The notes under the pieces are model-generated. The model was not told the DNA's origin and ran no database searches. It saw only the letters and a list, made by a program, of their open reading frames with translations. This document shows positions 1 through 6,360 of a DNA stretch of 42,283 nucleotides, piece after piece (the first letter of the stretch is position 1; each line of letters opens with the position of its first letter). The translations under genes were made by a program, and so were the position numbers. Source of the stretch: a virus; the IMG/VR virus record IMGVR_UViG_3300033816_000128, positions 1 to 42,283 of that record; one strand, 5' to 3'.

Positions 1-128
1 ATACTTTCATGAATATCACTTTGTCTATACTTGATATTCGTTAAAGTCTTTGAAACTTTATACCCGTTTAATCTAATTATAGACCAAGCAGCCAACAATG
101 TCAAGCCGATGGCTAAAAAGTATTCCAT
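1..128 (-). CDS. Small single-pass membrane protein, partial (runs off left edge)
   Basis: An open frame starts with ATG at 128 and continues without a stop to the window edge. The visible 42 residues begin MEYFLAIGLTLLAAWSII, a strong N-terminal membrane segment, followed by a polar, basic stretch (RLNGYKVSKTLTNIKYRQ). The first gene upstream of it in the same direction ends 10 bases earlier, so it fits the tightly packed leftward operon. The family is not recognisable. An anchored cytoplasmic protein or a lysis accessory protein would both fit. That it is a real coding frame is fairly likely from the spacing and the hydrophobic segment. Confidence 0.5.
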   Translation of the reverse strand, partial: MEYFLAIGLTLLAAWSIIRLNGYKVSKTLTNIKYRQSDIHES

Positions 129-137
129 TTTTACCTA

Positions 138-299
138 TTATTCAGGTTTTGTTTTTGTTATTTTTGTAGCAGGAACTGGTTCTGCCTGCTGAACCATAAC
201 TCTATTTAACTTAAGTTGTGATTGTAGCAACTGAAATTCCAGATCTGATGCCTTTTGTCTATAGAAGTTAACTAATTGTTTAACTTCTTCAATGTTCAT
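138..299 (-). CDS. Hypothetical 53-residue helical protein
   Basis: ATG at 299, stop at 138-140, 53 residues. The first 40 residues (MNIEEVKQLVNFYRQKASDL and onward) are rich in Glu, Lys, Gln and Leu with heptad-like spacing of hydrophobics, so a short amphipathic helix or coiled coil is likely. The C-terminus is a charged Pro/Thr/Lys tail. It starts 12 bases after the stop of the gene upstream and stops 9 bases before the next start, as its neighbours do. A scaffold-like or chaperone-like role in the head module is possible from position only. No function is recognised. Confidence 0.55.
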   Translation of the reverse strand: MNIEEVKQLVNFYRQKASDLEFQLLQSQLKLNRVMVQQAEPVPATKITKTKPE

Positions 300-311
300 G
301 TCTTCCACTGC

Positions 312-683
312 CTACCCCTTTCTAAAACTGAATGGGCTACCTACCCACGCTTTGTCTGCCTTATCTCTTTCTCTTTCAACAATGGCACGGCTCCATGCAA
401 ACCCTGCATCTCCGCCCCATGCTTCCCACATAATTCTTCCATTGGAAGGAAACTCTGGACCATCGTAAAAACCTTTACCTTTTTTATCTACTTCATGACG
501 AGAGAAGAAAGAAAACATTCTCTTAACAGTATCAAGAGACATTGGTGAACCATTGACAATATCTGTTGCTCTACCCCAACCTACTGGAGTACCTGCGCCA
601 GTTGCCTTTCCATCTTCTTTCCACTTCAAAGCACGTCTTGCTGCGGCTTTCATTCCAGCATTAGGTGTGTATGTCTCTGCCAT
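312..683 (-). CDS. Phage head-module small protein (GWGRA/WGGDAG motif family)
   Basis: A 123-residue protein. It starts with YTPNAGMKAAARRALKWKED, followed by GTPVGWGRATDIVNG, SLDTVKRMFSFFSRHEVD and, near the end, WEAWGGDAGFAWSRAIVE. This order of motifs (basic Ala/Arg helix, GVGxARA turn, RM..FF.RH helix, WGGDAGxxWA) recurs in short phage proteins or domains carried near portal, protease and capsid genes. Its biochemical role is not known to me. The start ATG at 683 overlaps the stop of the 44-residue gene upstream (TAATG), so the two are translationally coupled. The family resemblance is recalled rather than searched; the coding call is firm. Confidence 0.75.
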   Translation of the reverse strand: MAETYTPNAGMKAAARRALKWKEDGKATGAGTPVGWGRATDIVNGSPMSLDTVKRMFSFFSRHEVDKKGKGFYDGPEFPSNGRIMWEAWGGDAGFAWSRAIVERERDKADKAWVGSPFSFRKG

Positions 684-817
684 TATTTATCCTTCTTTGG
701 GTGCTTTACTTCATATGGACTAAGAATAGATTTAACTGTACCGTTTTTATTCATACGAACAATCATTCCATCTTTAATTTGTGTTGAATTAAAAGACTGT
801 GCTTTTCTCTTTGGCAT
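683..817 (-). CDS. Hypothetical 44-residue basic protein
   Basis: ATG at 817, TAA at 683-685, 44 residues: MPKRKAQSFNSTQIKDGMIV and a Lys-rich tail ending HPKKDK. Both ends overlap the neighbouring genes by a single base in TAATG arrangements, strong evidence for translation by coupling. The central segment (DGMIVRMNKNGTVKSILSP) looks like a small beta-hairpin or SH3-like strand pair. No family recognised. A minor head or DNA-binding component would fit its charge and location, but that is inference. Confidence 0.6.
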   Translation of the reverse strand: MPKRKAQSFNSTQIKDGMIVRMNKNGTVKSILSPYEVKHPKKDK

Positions 818-2448
818 TACTTTACAAATGGATTAAGATCAAAAATTGATCCGCTCCAGTTGCCCATACCTTTCGTTGCATTGTTTCGCCAATCTTCAGG
901 AAGCATGTCCATCATACCCAGCGCTCTTGCACGACGAATGATATGCTCCTTTGCTGCTGCATAATTTGCTGCACGTCCAACAGACTGAATTGCATTTTGT
1001 AAATCTCCACCGTTTGCAATTGGAAACGATCCGTCTGGCATTGCCATTCCCGACTCAGCCATTGTGCGACGTGCATCCATTGAGTAGTCTCTTTTTTCCA
1101 TCTTTTCACCTGTTTCTGTATCTTCAAAAAGTATTGAAATTCTTTGTGGCTGGCCTACGTCTTTTGCAAAATCTTCAAATAAAGACTTCTTTGTAGATCT
1201 TGGATGACCCTTTGGAAATAAATCTAAGTCAAAAGGTTTTCTAGGAAATCTTCCTCTTAATCCAGCCATAAAAGCATTAACTCTTCCCATAGCCCATTGC
1301 TCTGCACTAGAGACAGTTCCACGCACCGATGAAGGATTAGTTCTGTATGCTCCAATACCACGGTTGTATACTTGTCTTAGCGCTCCTACGGTAATTCTTT
1401 TATCGCCTTCTTTATTCTTATTATACTCATCTGCTAATTCTTGTAGTCTTGCTGAAGAAACTTTTTCCATCTCTTCATCTCTGTCATACATTTTTTCATT
1501 ATCAATTGGCTCAGAGGACAATCTTAAAGAACTAAAAGGTTTTACAACACGTCTATCGGTTCTTGTTCTTGTGCCACCTTCATTTGTTGCATAGACTCTA
1601 ATAACTGCTACTGGATTATCTGAAGATGCTTCAACACTTTCATTGGTTCCAGGAAGTTTTACTGTGCCAGATCTTTCAACTCTTTCTACAACACCATGTG
1701 CAGATTCTGTTTTGTCTGGTGGCTTTGGAACTGCAAAGGTCACATGATCTCCAACAGATACAGACTTTGCTTTTTCTATTTCATCATCCATGTTATATGT
1801 TTTACCAACTGGAACACAATTTGGAACCATTCGTCCATCTTTTTCTTTCATTCCTTGTTGTTCATATCCAACCCAGCAAGATTTTGTAACGTTGTCCCAG
1901 TTGTCTACGCCTTCATAATCTTCATATGGAGCATTGGCCATTTCTCTTTTGCCAATCGATGAATCATACATTGCCATAGCAACTTCTGAATCCATTTCGT
2001 CATCGTCATCTTCTTCATCATCTTCCATGCTATGGTTATTTATATCTACAACCATCGCATCCTTATACATCATTCCAATACTGTATGCGGTTGGCTCCCA
2101 CTTACCGTCTTCTTCTTTATAAATTCTAACAGCCATTGCTGGATTTTCTGGTGGCATAGACTGAATTGCATATTCTGTTCCAGGAACTCCGTATACTCCG
2201 CCTTCTATCATAATGTGCTCAACAACTCCGTGAACCATTCCCTCGGATGTCATGCCCATAACAAAGTCGCCTTCTTTAATAGTCTGCATTGCTTTATCTA
2301 TGTTGCCTTCAGACATATTGATAGCATAAATCTGAGCAGCCGCTGCCGCTCTTGTGGTGTGACAACCCATAACTTCATTTGTTCCGTCTTTAATGGCGGG
2401 GTACCCAGAACAACCGTACGATCCCTTTTCTCCAATAGAATATGGCAT
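817..2448 (-). CDS. Mosaic head-module protein with several small phage-associated domains
   Basis: 543 residues. In order: residues 1-45, GCSGYPA...GCHTTRAAAAAQ, the motif often found at the end of prohead protease or portal-associated proteins; 58-135, an SH3/Tudor-like beta unit (GDFVMG...HGVVE...PAMAVRIY); 141-156, an acidic linker; 188-216, SCWVGYEQQGMK...VPNCVPVGK; 232-310, a second Tudor-like unit (GDHVTF...HGVVE...PVAVIRVY); 332-416, a helical block with RGIGAYRTNP...WAMGRVNAF...LFPKGHP; 453-520, a DUF6582-like block (MPDGSFPIAN...AIQSVGRA...HIIRRARALG). No serine protease triad is evident. As recalled family knowledge, all these blocks are common in actinophage and cyanophage head proteins, so a capsid-associated role is inferred. 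ATG at 2448 has no Shine-Dalgarno and sits 6 nt after a TATAAT. Confidence 0.8.
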   Translation of the reverse strand: MPYSIGEKGSYGCSGYPAIKDGTNEVMGCHTTRAAAAAQIYAINMSEGNIDKAMQTIKEGDFVMGMTSEGMVHGVVEHIMIEGGVYGVPGTEYAIQSMPPENPAMAVRIYKEEDGKWEPTAYSIGMMYKDAMVVDINNHSMEDDEEDDDDEMDSEVAMAMYDSSIGKREMANAPYEDYEGVDNWDNVTKSCWVGYEQQGMKEKDGRMVPNCVPVGKTYNMDDEIEKAKSVSVGDHVTFAVPKPPDKTESAHGVVERVERSGTVKLPGTNESVEASSDNPVAVIRVYATNEGGTRTRTDRRVVKPFSSLRLSSEPIDNEKMYDRDEEMEKVSSARLQELADEYNKNKEGDKRITVGALRQVYNRGIGAYRTNPSSVRGTVSSAEQWAMGRVNAFMAGLRGRFPRKPFDLDLFPKGHPRSTKKSLFEDFAKDVGQPQRISILFEDTETGEKMEKRDYSMDARRTMAESGMAMPDGSFPIANGGDLQNAIQSVGRAANYAAAKEHIIRRARALGMMDMLPEDWRNNATKGMGNWSGSIFDLNPFVK

Positions 2449-2454
2449 AGTTAG

Positions 2455-2463
2455 ATTATATCA
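2455..2463 (-). promoter_or_regulatory. Extended -10 promoter, probable leaderless start
   Basis: On the minus strand TGATATAAT lies between the stop of the 2461-2844 gene (its TGA forms the TG extension) and the ATG at 2448. Only six bases (CTAACT) separate the -10 box from the start codon, so the transcript would begin at or next to the ATG. No ribosome binding site is present. I do not see a convincing -35. Confidence 0.5.
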
Positions 2464-2844
2464 GACTTCTCTTGTTTTCAGGAGTCTCTTAATCTCATTA
2501 AGATGCCACTGATCATCCTTGGATAGCCTTGAAACCTCTGATTTATCCAAGGCTTTTTTGCCAATAGTTATAACTGGATCAGGCTTCATAAAATCAATCT
2601 CTAAAAATCCCATTTCCCAAAGTTTTAATACATTTTGATTTACATCTTTAATGTGTTGTTCATGTAGGTCTGGCATAAGTTCTTTGATCTTTGGAGTAAA
2701 GGCATATAGAAACTCACCGCTATCTGAATCTAGCCCAACAACTTCAAGACCACCATTTAATATTAGATAGTCTATAGAGTCTTGTTCTTCAGGTATCATA
2801 TTCTTACCATCAGGGTTGAATATCATCTTGAATATTTTTTTCAT
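2461..2844 (-). CDS. Hypothetical protein, possible winged-helix fold
   Basis: 127 residues from the ATG at 2844; a second ATG at 2826 (MIFNPDGKN) would shorten the 35-base overlap with the thioredoxin gene. It starts with a short basic segment, then an alternating helix/strand pattern: EEQDSIDYLILNGGLEVVGL, SGEFLYAFTPKIKELMPDL, VLKLWEMGFLEIDFMKPDPV, and a Lys-rich C-terminal helix. The succession LNGGLEVVG ... GEFLYAFT looks like a winged-helix or wHTH-type unit of the kind some small phage proteins carry. That is a weak resemblance. No function can be assigned. Confidence 0.55.
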   Translation of the reverse strand: MKKIFKMIFNPDGKNMIPEEQDSIDYLILNGGLEVVGLDSDSGEFLYAFTPKIKELMPDLHEQHIKDVNQNVLKLWEMGFLEIDFMKPDPVITIGKKALDKSEVSRLSKDDQWHLNEIKRLLKTREV

Positions 2845-3091
2845 AATTAATAAAATCCTCTAGTTGCTCTCTAGTTTGTGCCCCAGTAATTCTTTTAATT
2901 TCTATACCGTCTTTTAATAAAATAAATGTAGGTACAGAGCGAATCTCAAATCTTTTGACAAGTTCCATCTCTGAATCAACATCAATTATTTTAAACTTAT
3001 TGATACTTTCTCTATTAATTTCTTCAACAATTGGTCTTACCTTTTTACAAGGATTACACCAGTCTGCTGTAAAATAATAAACTGGGTTCAC
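2810..3091 (-). CDS. Thioredoxin-like protein
   Basis: 93 residues with the active site WCNPCKK (Cys12 and Cys15) after a beta strand (VYYFTADW), the cis-Pro segment SVPTFILLKDG and the GAQTREQL terminal helix, i.e. a complete minimal thioredoxin fold. Such proteins reduce disulfides, and in phages can also serve ribonucleotide reductase or act as polymerase processivity factors. Neither ribonucleotide reductase nor a T7-type polymerase is visible here, so general redox or protein-folding use is more likely. The start is GTG at 3091, overlapping the stop of the nuclease gene (GTGA), so expression is coupled. Family assignment is firm; role is inferred. Confidence 0.88.
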   Translation of the reverse strand: MNPVYYFTADWCNPCKKVRPIVEEINRESINKFKIIDVDSEMELVKRFEIRSVPTFILLKDGIEIKRITGAQTREQLEDFINYEKNIQDDIQP

Positions 3092-3495
3092 TTACCAGAC
3101 TTCTTTCTTGCTTTTGCAAGAGCATCAAAGTCCTTAACCTTTGTTTCTCCCATGTATCCCCAAGCATAGCCATCATTAATCATCTTATCATTAACAGATT
3201 CTGTTTCACCATTTACATATAGCCAACCTAAAATACGACCATACTTTTCAGATGAGTCCATCTTTTCAGTTTTAATCACAACAGACTTTGCATCTTTAAG
3301 ATGCTTCTTTAGATACTCTTTGGACTCAAGACCGAGAGCCTTTTCTTTAAGATCTTTTGTGCGAGACTCAGGGGTATCAATACCAGCCAATCTTACACGG
3401 GACTGAAATAAAATATCAAACCCTAAATCAATAAGAACATCGATAGTATCTCCATCTACAACATTCTCTACTTTTCTTACATAATATTGATACAT
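3088..3495 (-). CDS. Thermonuclease-like (SNase family) endonuclease
   Basis: 135 residues. It shows the staphylococcal nuclease signature in order: VVDGDTIDV (Asp14, Asp16), VRLAGIDTPE (Arg35, Asp40, Thr41, Glu43), YGRILG (Arg87) and a C-terminal helical end with DGYAWGY. The key calcium and phosphate ligands of the family are therefore all present. No signal peptide, so it should act in the cytoplasm, where degrading host DNA or trimming phage DNA is plausible. The ATG at 3495 follows the stop of the DUF7455 gene closely, and its own stop overlaps the thioredoxin start. Family call is confident; substrate is inferred. Confidence 0.9.
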   Translation of the reverse strand: MYQYYVRKVENVVDGDTIDVLIDLGFDILFQSRVRLAGIDTPESRTKDLKEKALGLESKEYLKKHLKDAKSVVIKTEKMDSSEKYGRILGWLYVNGETESVNDKMINDGYAWGYMGETKVKDFDALAKARKKSGK

Positions 3496-3497
3496 GT

Positions 3498-3728
3498 TTA
3501 TACCGCCAACTTTTCTCGTTCATCGACTATTGTTATGGCAAATGCCATCATTTTCTTGTATCCTTCAGGCTTATCCATTATTTTATTGTAGTGATGACCA
3601 CAAAACATTAGGTCTCCAGTTAGCCCAGTTACCTTTACAAGGGCTTCTGCTGCACATGAATCACAGCGGTCAGTTGCTTTTAGTATCCACTCTTTTGCTG
3701 CTACATCTTCTGTAATCATTGTTCTCAT
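3498..3728 (-). CDS. Small zinc-binding protein, DUF7455-like
   Basis: 76 residues. RCDSCAAEALVKVTG followed by LMFCGHHYNKIM gives a CxxC...CGHH metal site, typical of the small zinc ribbon family (DUF7455) that is common in actinobacteria and their phages. In hosts these proteins are tiny, uncharacterised and often lie near sigma factor or DNA metabolism genes. The ATG at 3728 has AAGGG eight bases upstream, better than the internal Met4. It may bind nucleic acid or protein. Family call rests on motif recall. Confidence 0.75.
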   Translation of the reverse strand: MRTMITEDVAAKEWILKATDRCDSCAAEALVKVTGLTGDLMFCGHHYNKIMDKPEGYKKMMAFAITIVDEREKLAV

Positions 3729-3739
3729 AGTATATACCC

Positions 3740-3916
3740 TTACTTTTTGTTGTCTGTTGAATAAAAACCCGAACCATTAAATATTACTCCGACAGAGCCT
3801 GTCCACTGTCTTTGCATTATTTCACTACAGCACGATGGCTCTCTGTCTTCACCAAATCCTCTTTCAAATTCAATGGACATTGAGCACTTCGTGCATTTGT
3901 AATCATACTTTGGCAA
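3740..3916 (-). CDS. FmdB-type zinc ribbon protein (TTG start)
   Basis: 58 residues, not obvious without allowing a TTG start at 3916. GAGG lies eight bases before the TTG, and the gene begins just two bases after the endolysin stop. The protein has MPKYDYKCTKCSMSIEFERG, then PSCCSEIMQRQW, and the closing GSGFYSTD, which is the hallmark order of the FmdB putative regulatory family: a two-CxxC-type zinc ribbon, one half CC here, followed by the FxGSGFYxTD tail. Its role is unknown, though a nucleic-acid or regulatory function is usually assumed. It sits between endolysin and DUF7455 in the same operon. Confidence 0.8.
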   Translation of the reverse strand: MPKYDYKCTKCSMSIEFERGFGEDREPSCCSEIMQRQWTGSVGVIFNGSGFYSTDNKK

Positions 3917-3917
3917 A

Positions 3918-4709
3918 TTACTTACCTCTTAGCACCTTTAATGTTGCTTGATCAACTACACCTGTTACTGGCAAAGAAGAGTTCTTTTGAAAAGACTTAA
4001 CTGCTTTTTCAGTTCCTGGACCAAAACTACCGTCTGCTTTTACCCCTAAAAGTTCTTGAATCTTTTTTACTGATTCTCCCTTTGATCCAACCTTGAATGG
4101 AGTAAACTGCTTCTTTTCTACATTTGCGGGTTGTGAAGTTGTAACAGGTGCTGGTTGTGAAACTGTTCCACCTTTTGAAAGCAGTGGAAGATTTTCTTCT
4201 CCAGCGTATACTGGACGGCCCCAGCCAACAACAGCATTCAAAATACCCTTCTTATTTTTTACATAAGCACGAGTTTTCTCTACGCACATTCCGCCATTTC
4301 TCTGATCTCCCTTTGAAGTTCCTGATGTGTTTCCTTCAATAACTTGGATAGTTCCATCTCCATTGTTCTTGATGCAAATACCAACATGTGAAATACGATT
4401 TACGCCATCATCTGGAAAATCAAAATAAATCCAATCTCCTGGAGTTGGGTCATCATTACGAGCATCTGCCCATCTATTATTCTTCTTAAACCAATCTGCT
4501 GCTGCTACTGTTGAAGCAGTCTTTGGGTACTTCTTTGCATCTAGGCCAGATGTAAACGCACACCAAGAAACAAAGGACTGACACCATGGCTGAAAGTTAA
4601 CACCACTCCACTTGCCATACTTTGTTTCATTATCTTTTGGACCTTCAATAGTTCCAATTTCTTTCTTTGCAATATCAATGATTGCTTCTAGCGAACCCTT
4701 AGTTGTCAT
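3918..4709 (-). CDS. Endolysin: CHAP peptidase plus peptidoglycan-binding domain
   Basis: 263 residues. The N-terminal CHAP domain (about 5-165) carries the catalytic cysteine in PWCQSFVSW (Cys43), the histidine in RISHVGI (His108) and an acidic partner in VIEGNTS (Glu125). A Pro/Val/Gln-rich linker (about 175-205) leads to a PG_binding_1 domain (about 208-262: VGSKGESVKKIQELLGV, FGPGTEKAVKSFQK, VTGVVDQATLKVL). It would cut peptide or amide bonds in host peptidoglycan at lysis. No signal peptide is seen, so release needs a holin; the nearby two-TM proteins are candidates. It has its own promoter at 4765-4793 and a GGAGA ribosome binding site. A virion-associated role is an alternative but less likely. 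Confidence 0.9.
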   Translation of the reverse strand: MTTKGSLEAIIDIAKKEIGTIEGPKDNETKYGKWSGVNFQPWCQSFVSWCAFTSGLDAKKYPKTASTVAAADWFKKNNRWADARNDDPTPGDWIYFDFPDDGVNRISHVGICIKNNGDGTIQVIEGNTSGTSKGDQRNGGMCVEKTRAYVKNKKGILNAVVGWGRPVYAGEENLPLLSKGGTVSQPAPVTTSQPANVEKKQFTPFKVGSKGESVKKIQELLGVKADGSFGPGTEKAVKSFQKNSSLPVTGVVDQATLKVLRGK

Positions 4710-4764
4710 TTTTATCTCCTAATATTAGTGAGCAGTTTAAACACATACTCAGGTGCATATGTCT

Positions 4765-4793
4765 ATTATATCCTATTGGTTACTTTTTAGCAA
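4765..4793 (-). promoter_or_regulatory. Sigma-70-type promoter for the endolysin gene
   Basis: On the minus strand TTGCTA (-35), a 17-bp spacer and TATAAT (-10), reading towards the endolysin start at 4709. The -35 lies in the last codons of hsp20. The leader would be about 50 nt. Confidence 0.65.
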
Positions 4794-5208
4794 CTTTGAT
4801 AGCGATTTCTTTTGGCTTCTTTTCTTCAGGAACAATACGGTCTATATCAATATGTAACATACCGTCCTTCATTTCTGCCCCAGTTACTTCCATATATTCC
4901 CCAAGAGCAAATGATCGTACAAATTTACGACCAGCAATACCCTTGTGAACTACTTCCGCATCTGTTACCTCAACAATCTCACCCTTAATAATCAGGGTTC
5001 CGTTATCCACAGAGATTTTTAAATCATCTTTTGTAAAGCCTGCAATTGCAAGCGATAATCTATATGTATCTTCATCTAGTTTAAGAAGATCATATGGAGG
5101 ATATGATTGTGAGTTTGTTTGATGTGCTGTGTTTAAACGGCTCAACTCTCTGTTGAAGCCAATAAAAAAAGGATCATTGAATAGATCCATAGCGTACTTT
5201 GTTACCAT
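4780..5208 (-). CDS. Small heat shock protein (Hsp20/alpha-crystallin)
   Basis: 142 residues. N-terminal arm with FNDPFFIGFNRELSRL, then an alpha-crystallin domain from about 38 to 128: PPYDLLKLDEDTYRLSLAIAG, FTKDDLKISVDNGTLIIKG, GIAGRKFVRSFALGEYMEVTGAEMKDGMLHIDI, and the C-terminal PEEKKPKEIAI containing the I-x-I-like anchoring motif. It is an ATP-independent holdase that keeps aggregating proteins soluble in the cytoplasm. Phage Hsp20 genes are known, for example in cyanophages, and probably protect virion or replication proteins. It lies between subtilase and endolysin with its own promoter and an operator-like inverted repeat. Good AAAGGGG ribosome binding site. Confidence 0.93.
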   Translation of the reverse strand: MVTKYAMDLFNDPFFIGFNRELSRLNTAHQTNSQSYPPYDLLKLDEDTYRLSLAIAGFTKDDLKISVDNGTLIIKGEIVEVTDAEVVHKGIAGRKFVRSFALGEYMEVTGAEMKDGMLHIDIDRIVPEEKKPKEIAIKVAKK

Positions 5209-5234
5209 TTTATTCCCCTTTCAAGCGAATAAGT

Positions 5235-5263
5235 TAGTGCACCCCCATAAGGCAGGTGCACTA
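5235..5263 (-). promoter_or_regulatory. Operator-like 9-bp inverted repeat in the hsp20 promoter
   Basis: Plus-strand arms TAGTGCACC (5235-5243) and GGTGCACTA (5255-5263), perfectly complementary, 11 bases apart; each arm contains the palindrome GTGCAC with centres 19 bp apart. The repeat begins four bases after the -10 and spans the expected transcription start, so most of one arm would not be in the transcript. That favours a protein-binding operator over an RNA hairpin, and no U-tract follows, so it is not a terminator. Confidence 0.55.
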
Positions 5264-5266
5264 CCT

Positions 5267-5295
5267 ATTATATCACTGTGCTAAAGGCACCACAA
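5267..5295 (-). promoter_or_regulatory. Promoter for hsp20
   Basis: Minus strand: TTGTGG (5295-5290), exactly 17 bp, TATAAT (5272-5267), with a TGA extension before the -10. The -35 is in the last codons of the subtilase gene. Leader to the hsp20 ATG is about 52 nt. Confidence 0.65.
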
Positions 5296-6106
5296 GGTTG
5301 ATAGATACTGACTTTAAATAGTCGTATGTACCCTGATAAGTACCCTTATAATTTTTAGCCCAATGTGCTGCTAGTGCAGCGGTAGATGGAGAGGTTCCCA
5401 TAATTCTTTCTCCTAAAATGTCATATGTGCCAAGAGCAAAGAAATCAATCTGTGGAGACCTATTGCTATAGAGTTCAACTCTATGGTCAGCATTAGATGC
5501 ACCTACTGCAATTGATTCAGAAATACAGGCTGGGTATCCAACTTGATTTGATTTATAATCATTACCTGCTGCAAAAAATGCACCAACATTTAGGCTTTGT
5601 AAATTTGCAATTGTTTTTTGCAAACCACCATTTACAGGGCAATAGTTTGCACCAGTTCTAAACCTTGAGTATTCCACAAAAGAAACAGAAGTTGCTACAA
5701 TATTAAACTTTTTCTTATTAGCAACTACCCAATCAAGTGCCTGCTTTACTGTGCTATTTGAATTTGCAGCAGCATACATAGGATTTCTGTCATTTCTGTC
5801 TGCTGGAATAATACGAATAAAAACAATATTTACATTTGGATTAATTGCTTGTGCAACTCTTACCATTCTTGTTCCATGCTCAAATCCATTTACGGCAGAG
5901 CGTGTTGCAGAGCCAGGACCTTCCATGAAAGTCTGCTTGTTTGGACAACGCTTTTCTTCCATGATGCATACCTCATGAAATACATTTACCTTTGATGTAT
6001 CTACACCAGTGTCAATAATTGCAATTGCAACCTTTTCTTCAGCCTGTACCGCTGGCAAAAATGCAACAGCAAACAGAATTGTAAAAATCCCCACTACTTT
6101 TTTCAC
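5273..6106 (-). CDS. Secreted subtilisin-like serine protease (S8)
   Basis: 277 residues with a signal peptide (MKKVVGIFTILFAVAFLPAV, cleavage probably after AVQA). The triad is in order: Asp32 in IIDTGVD, His77 in FEHGTRM, Ser239 in MGTSPSTAAL, plus the oxyanion Asn182 in FFAAGND. It is therefore a complete, short subtilase without a propeptide or C-terminal extension, roughly the size of a bare catalytic domain. It should be exported through the membrane by the host Sec system. Possible roles are processing of the phage's own secreted proteins, attack on host surface proteins, or help with lysis; none can be chosen from sequence. It follows the 72-residue gene by overlapping signals and precedes hsp20. 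Confidence 0.9.
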   Translation of the reverse strand: MKKVVGIFTILFAVAFLPAVQAEEKVAIAIIDTGVDTSKVNVFHEVCIMEEKRCPNKQTFMEGPGSATRSAVNGFEHGTRMVRVAQAINPNVNIVFIRIIPADRNDRNPMYAAANSNSTVKQALDWVVANKKKFNIVATSVSFVEYSRFRTGANYCPVNGGLQKTIANLQSLNVGAFFAAGNDYKSNQVGYPACISESIAVGASNADHRVELYSNRSPQIDFFALGTYDILGERIMGTSPSTAALAAHWAKNYKGTYQGTYDYLKSVSINLVVPLAQ

Positions 6107-6325
6107 TTAGATCTCCTTTATTTTAAATACTACTTGACATGGGTCGCCCCCTGCTTCCCATTCTGCTTCTTCTTCTTCGCTCATATATGGATCACCATCA
6201 TGAGTATTACAGAACGGTTCTGTTATCCATCCCCGCTCAATTCCATTATCAAGCCAAATCTCAAACTCATTAAAGTCTGATTCATTTTCTTGAATCTTTT
6301 TTAATATGTCGTCAAACTCTTCCAT
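6107..6325 (-). CDS. Small acidic protein typical of actinophages
   Basis: 72 residues, strongly acidic (MEEFDDILKKIQENESDF, SEEEEAEWEAGGDPC). The segment GWITEPFCNTHDGDPYMSEEEEAEWEAGG matches, from memory, a small conserved protein widespread in actinobacteriophages with Cys/His residues that may bind metal. Function unknown. The ATG at 6325 lacks any Shine-Dalgarno and lies six bases after a near-consensus -10 box, so translation is probably leaderless. It directly precedes the subtilase gene, with a stop/start gap of zero. Confidence 0.75.
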   Translation of the reverse strand: MEEFDDILKKIQENESDFNEFEIWLDNGIERGWITEPFCNTHDGDPYMSEEEEAEWEAGGDPCQVVFKIKEI

Positions 6326-6331
6326 ATATTT

Positions 6332-6360
6332 AGTATACTCTCATGCGTTCAAAAAGTCAA
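6332..6360 (-). promoter_or_regulatory. Strong promoter giving a leaderless transcript
   Basis: Minus strand: TTGACT (6360-6355), 17-bp spacer, TATACT (6337-6332), then six bases and the ATG at 6325. The -35 and spacer overlap the last codons and stop of the proteasome-like gene. Transcription should start on or beside the ATG of the acidic-protein/subtilase unit. Confidence 0.7.

Noticed and set aside
5235-5263. The hsp20 inverted repeat as a terminator for the subtilase gene or as CIRCE
   Set aside because: No U-tract follows on the minus strand, most of one arm precedes the expected start site, and both core sequence and spacing differ from CIRCE.
5209-5266. RNA thermometer in the hsp20 leader
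   Set aside because: The only strong stem would be incomplete in the transcript and does not pair with the AAAGGGG ribosome binding site.
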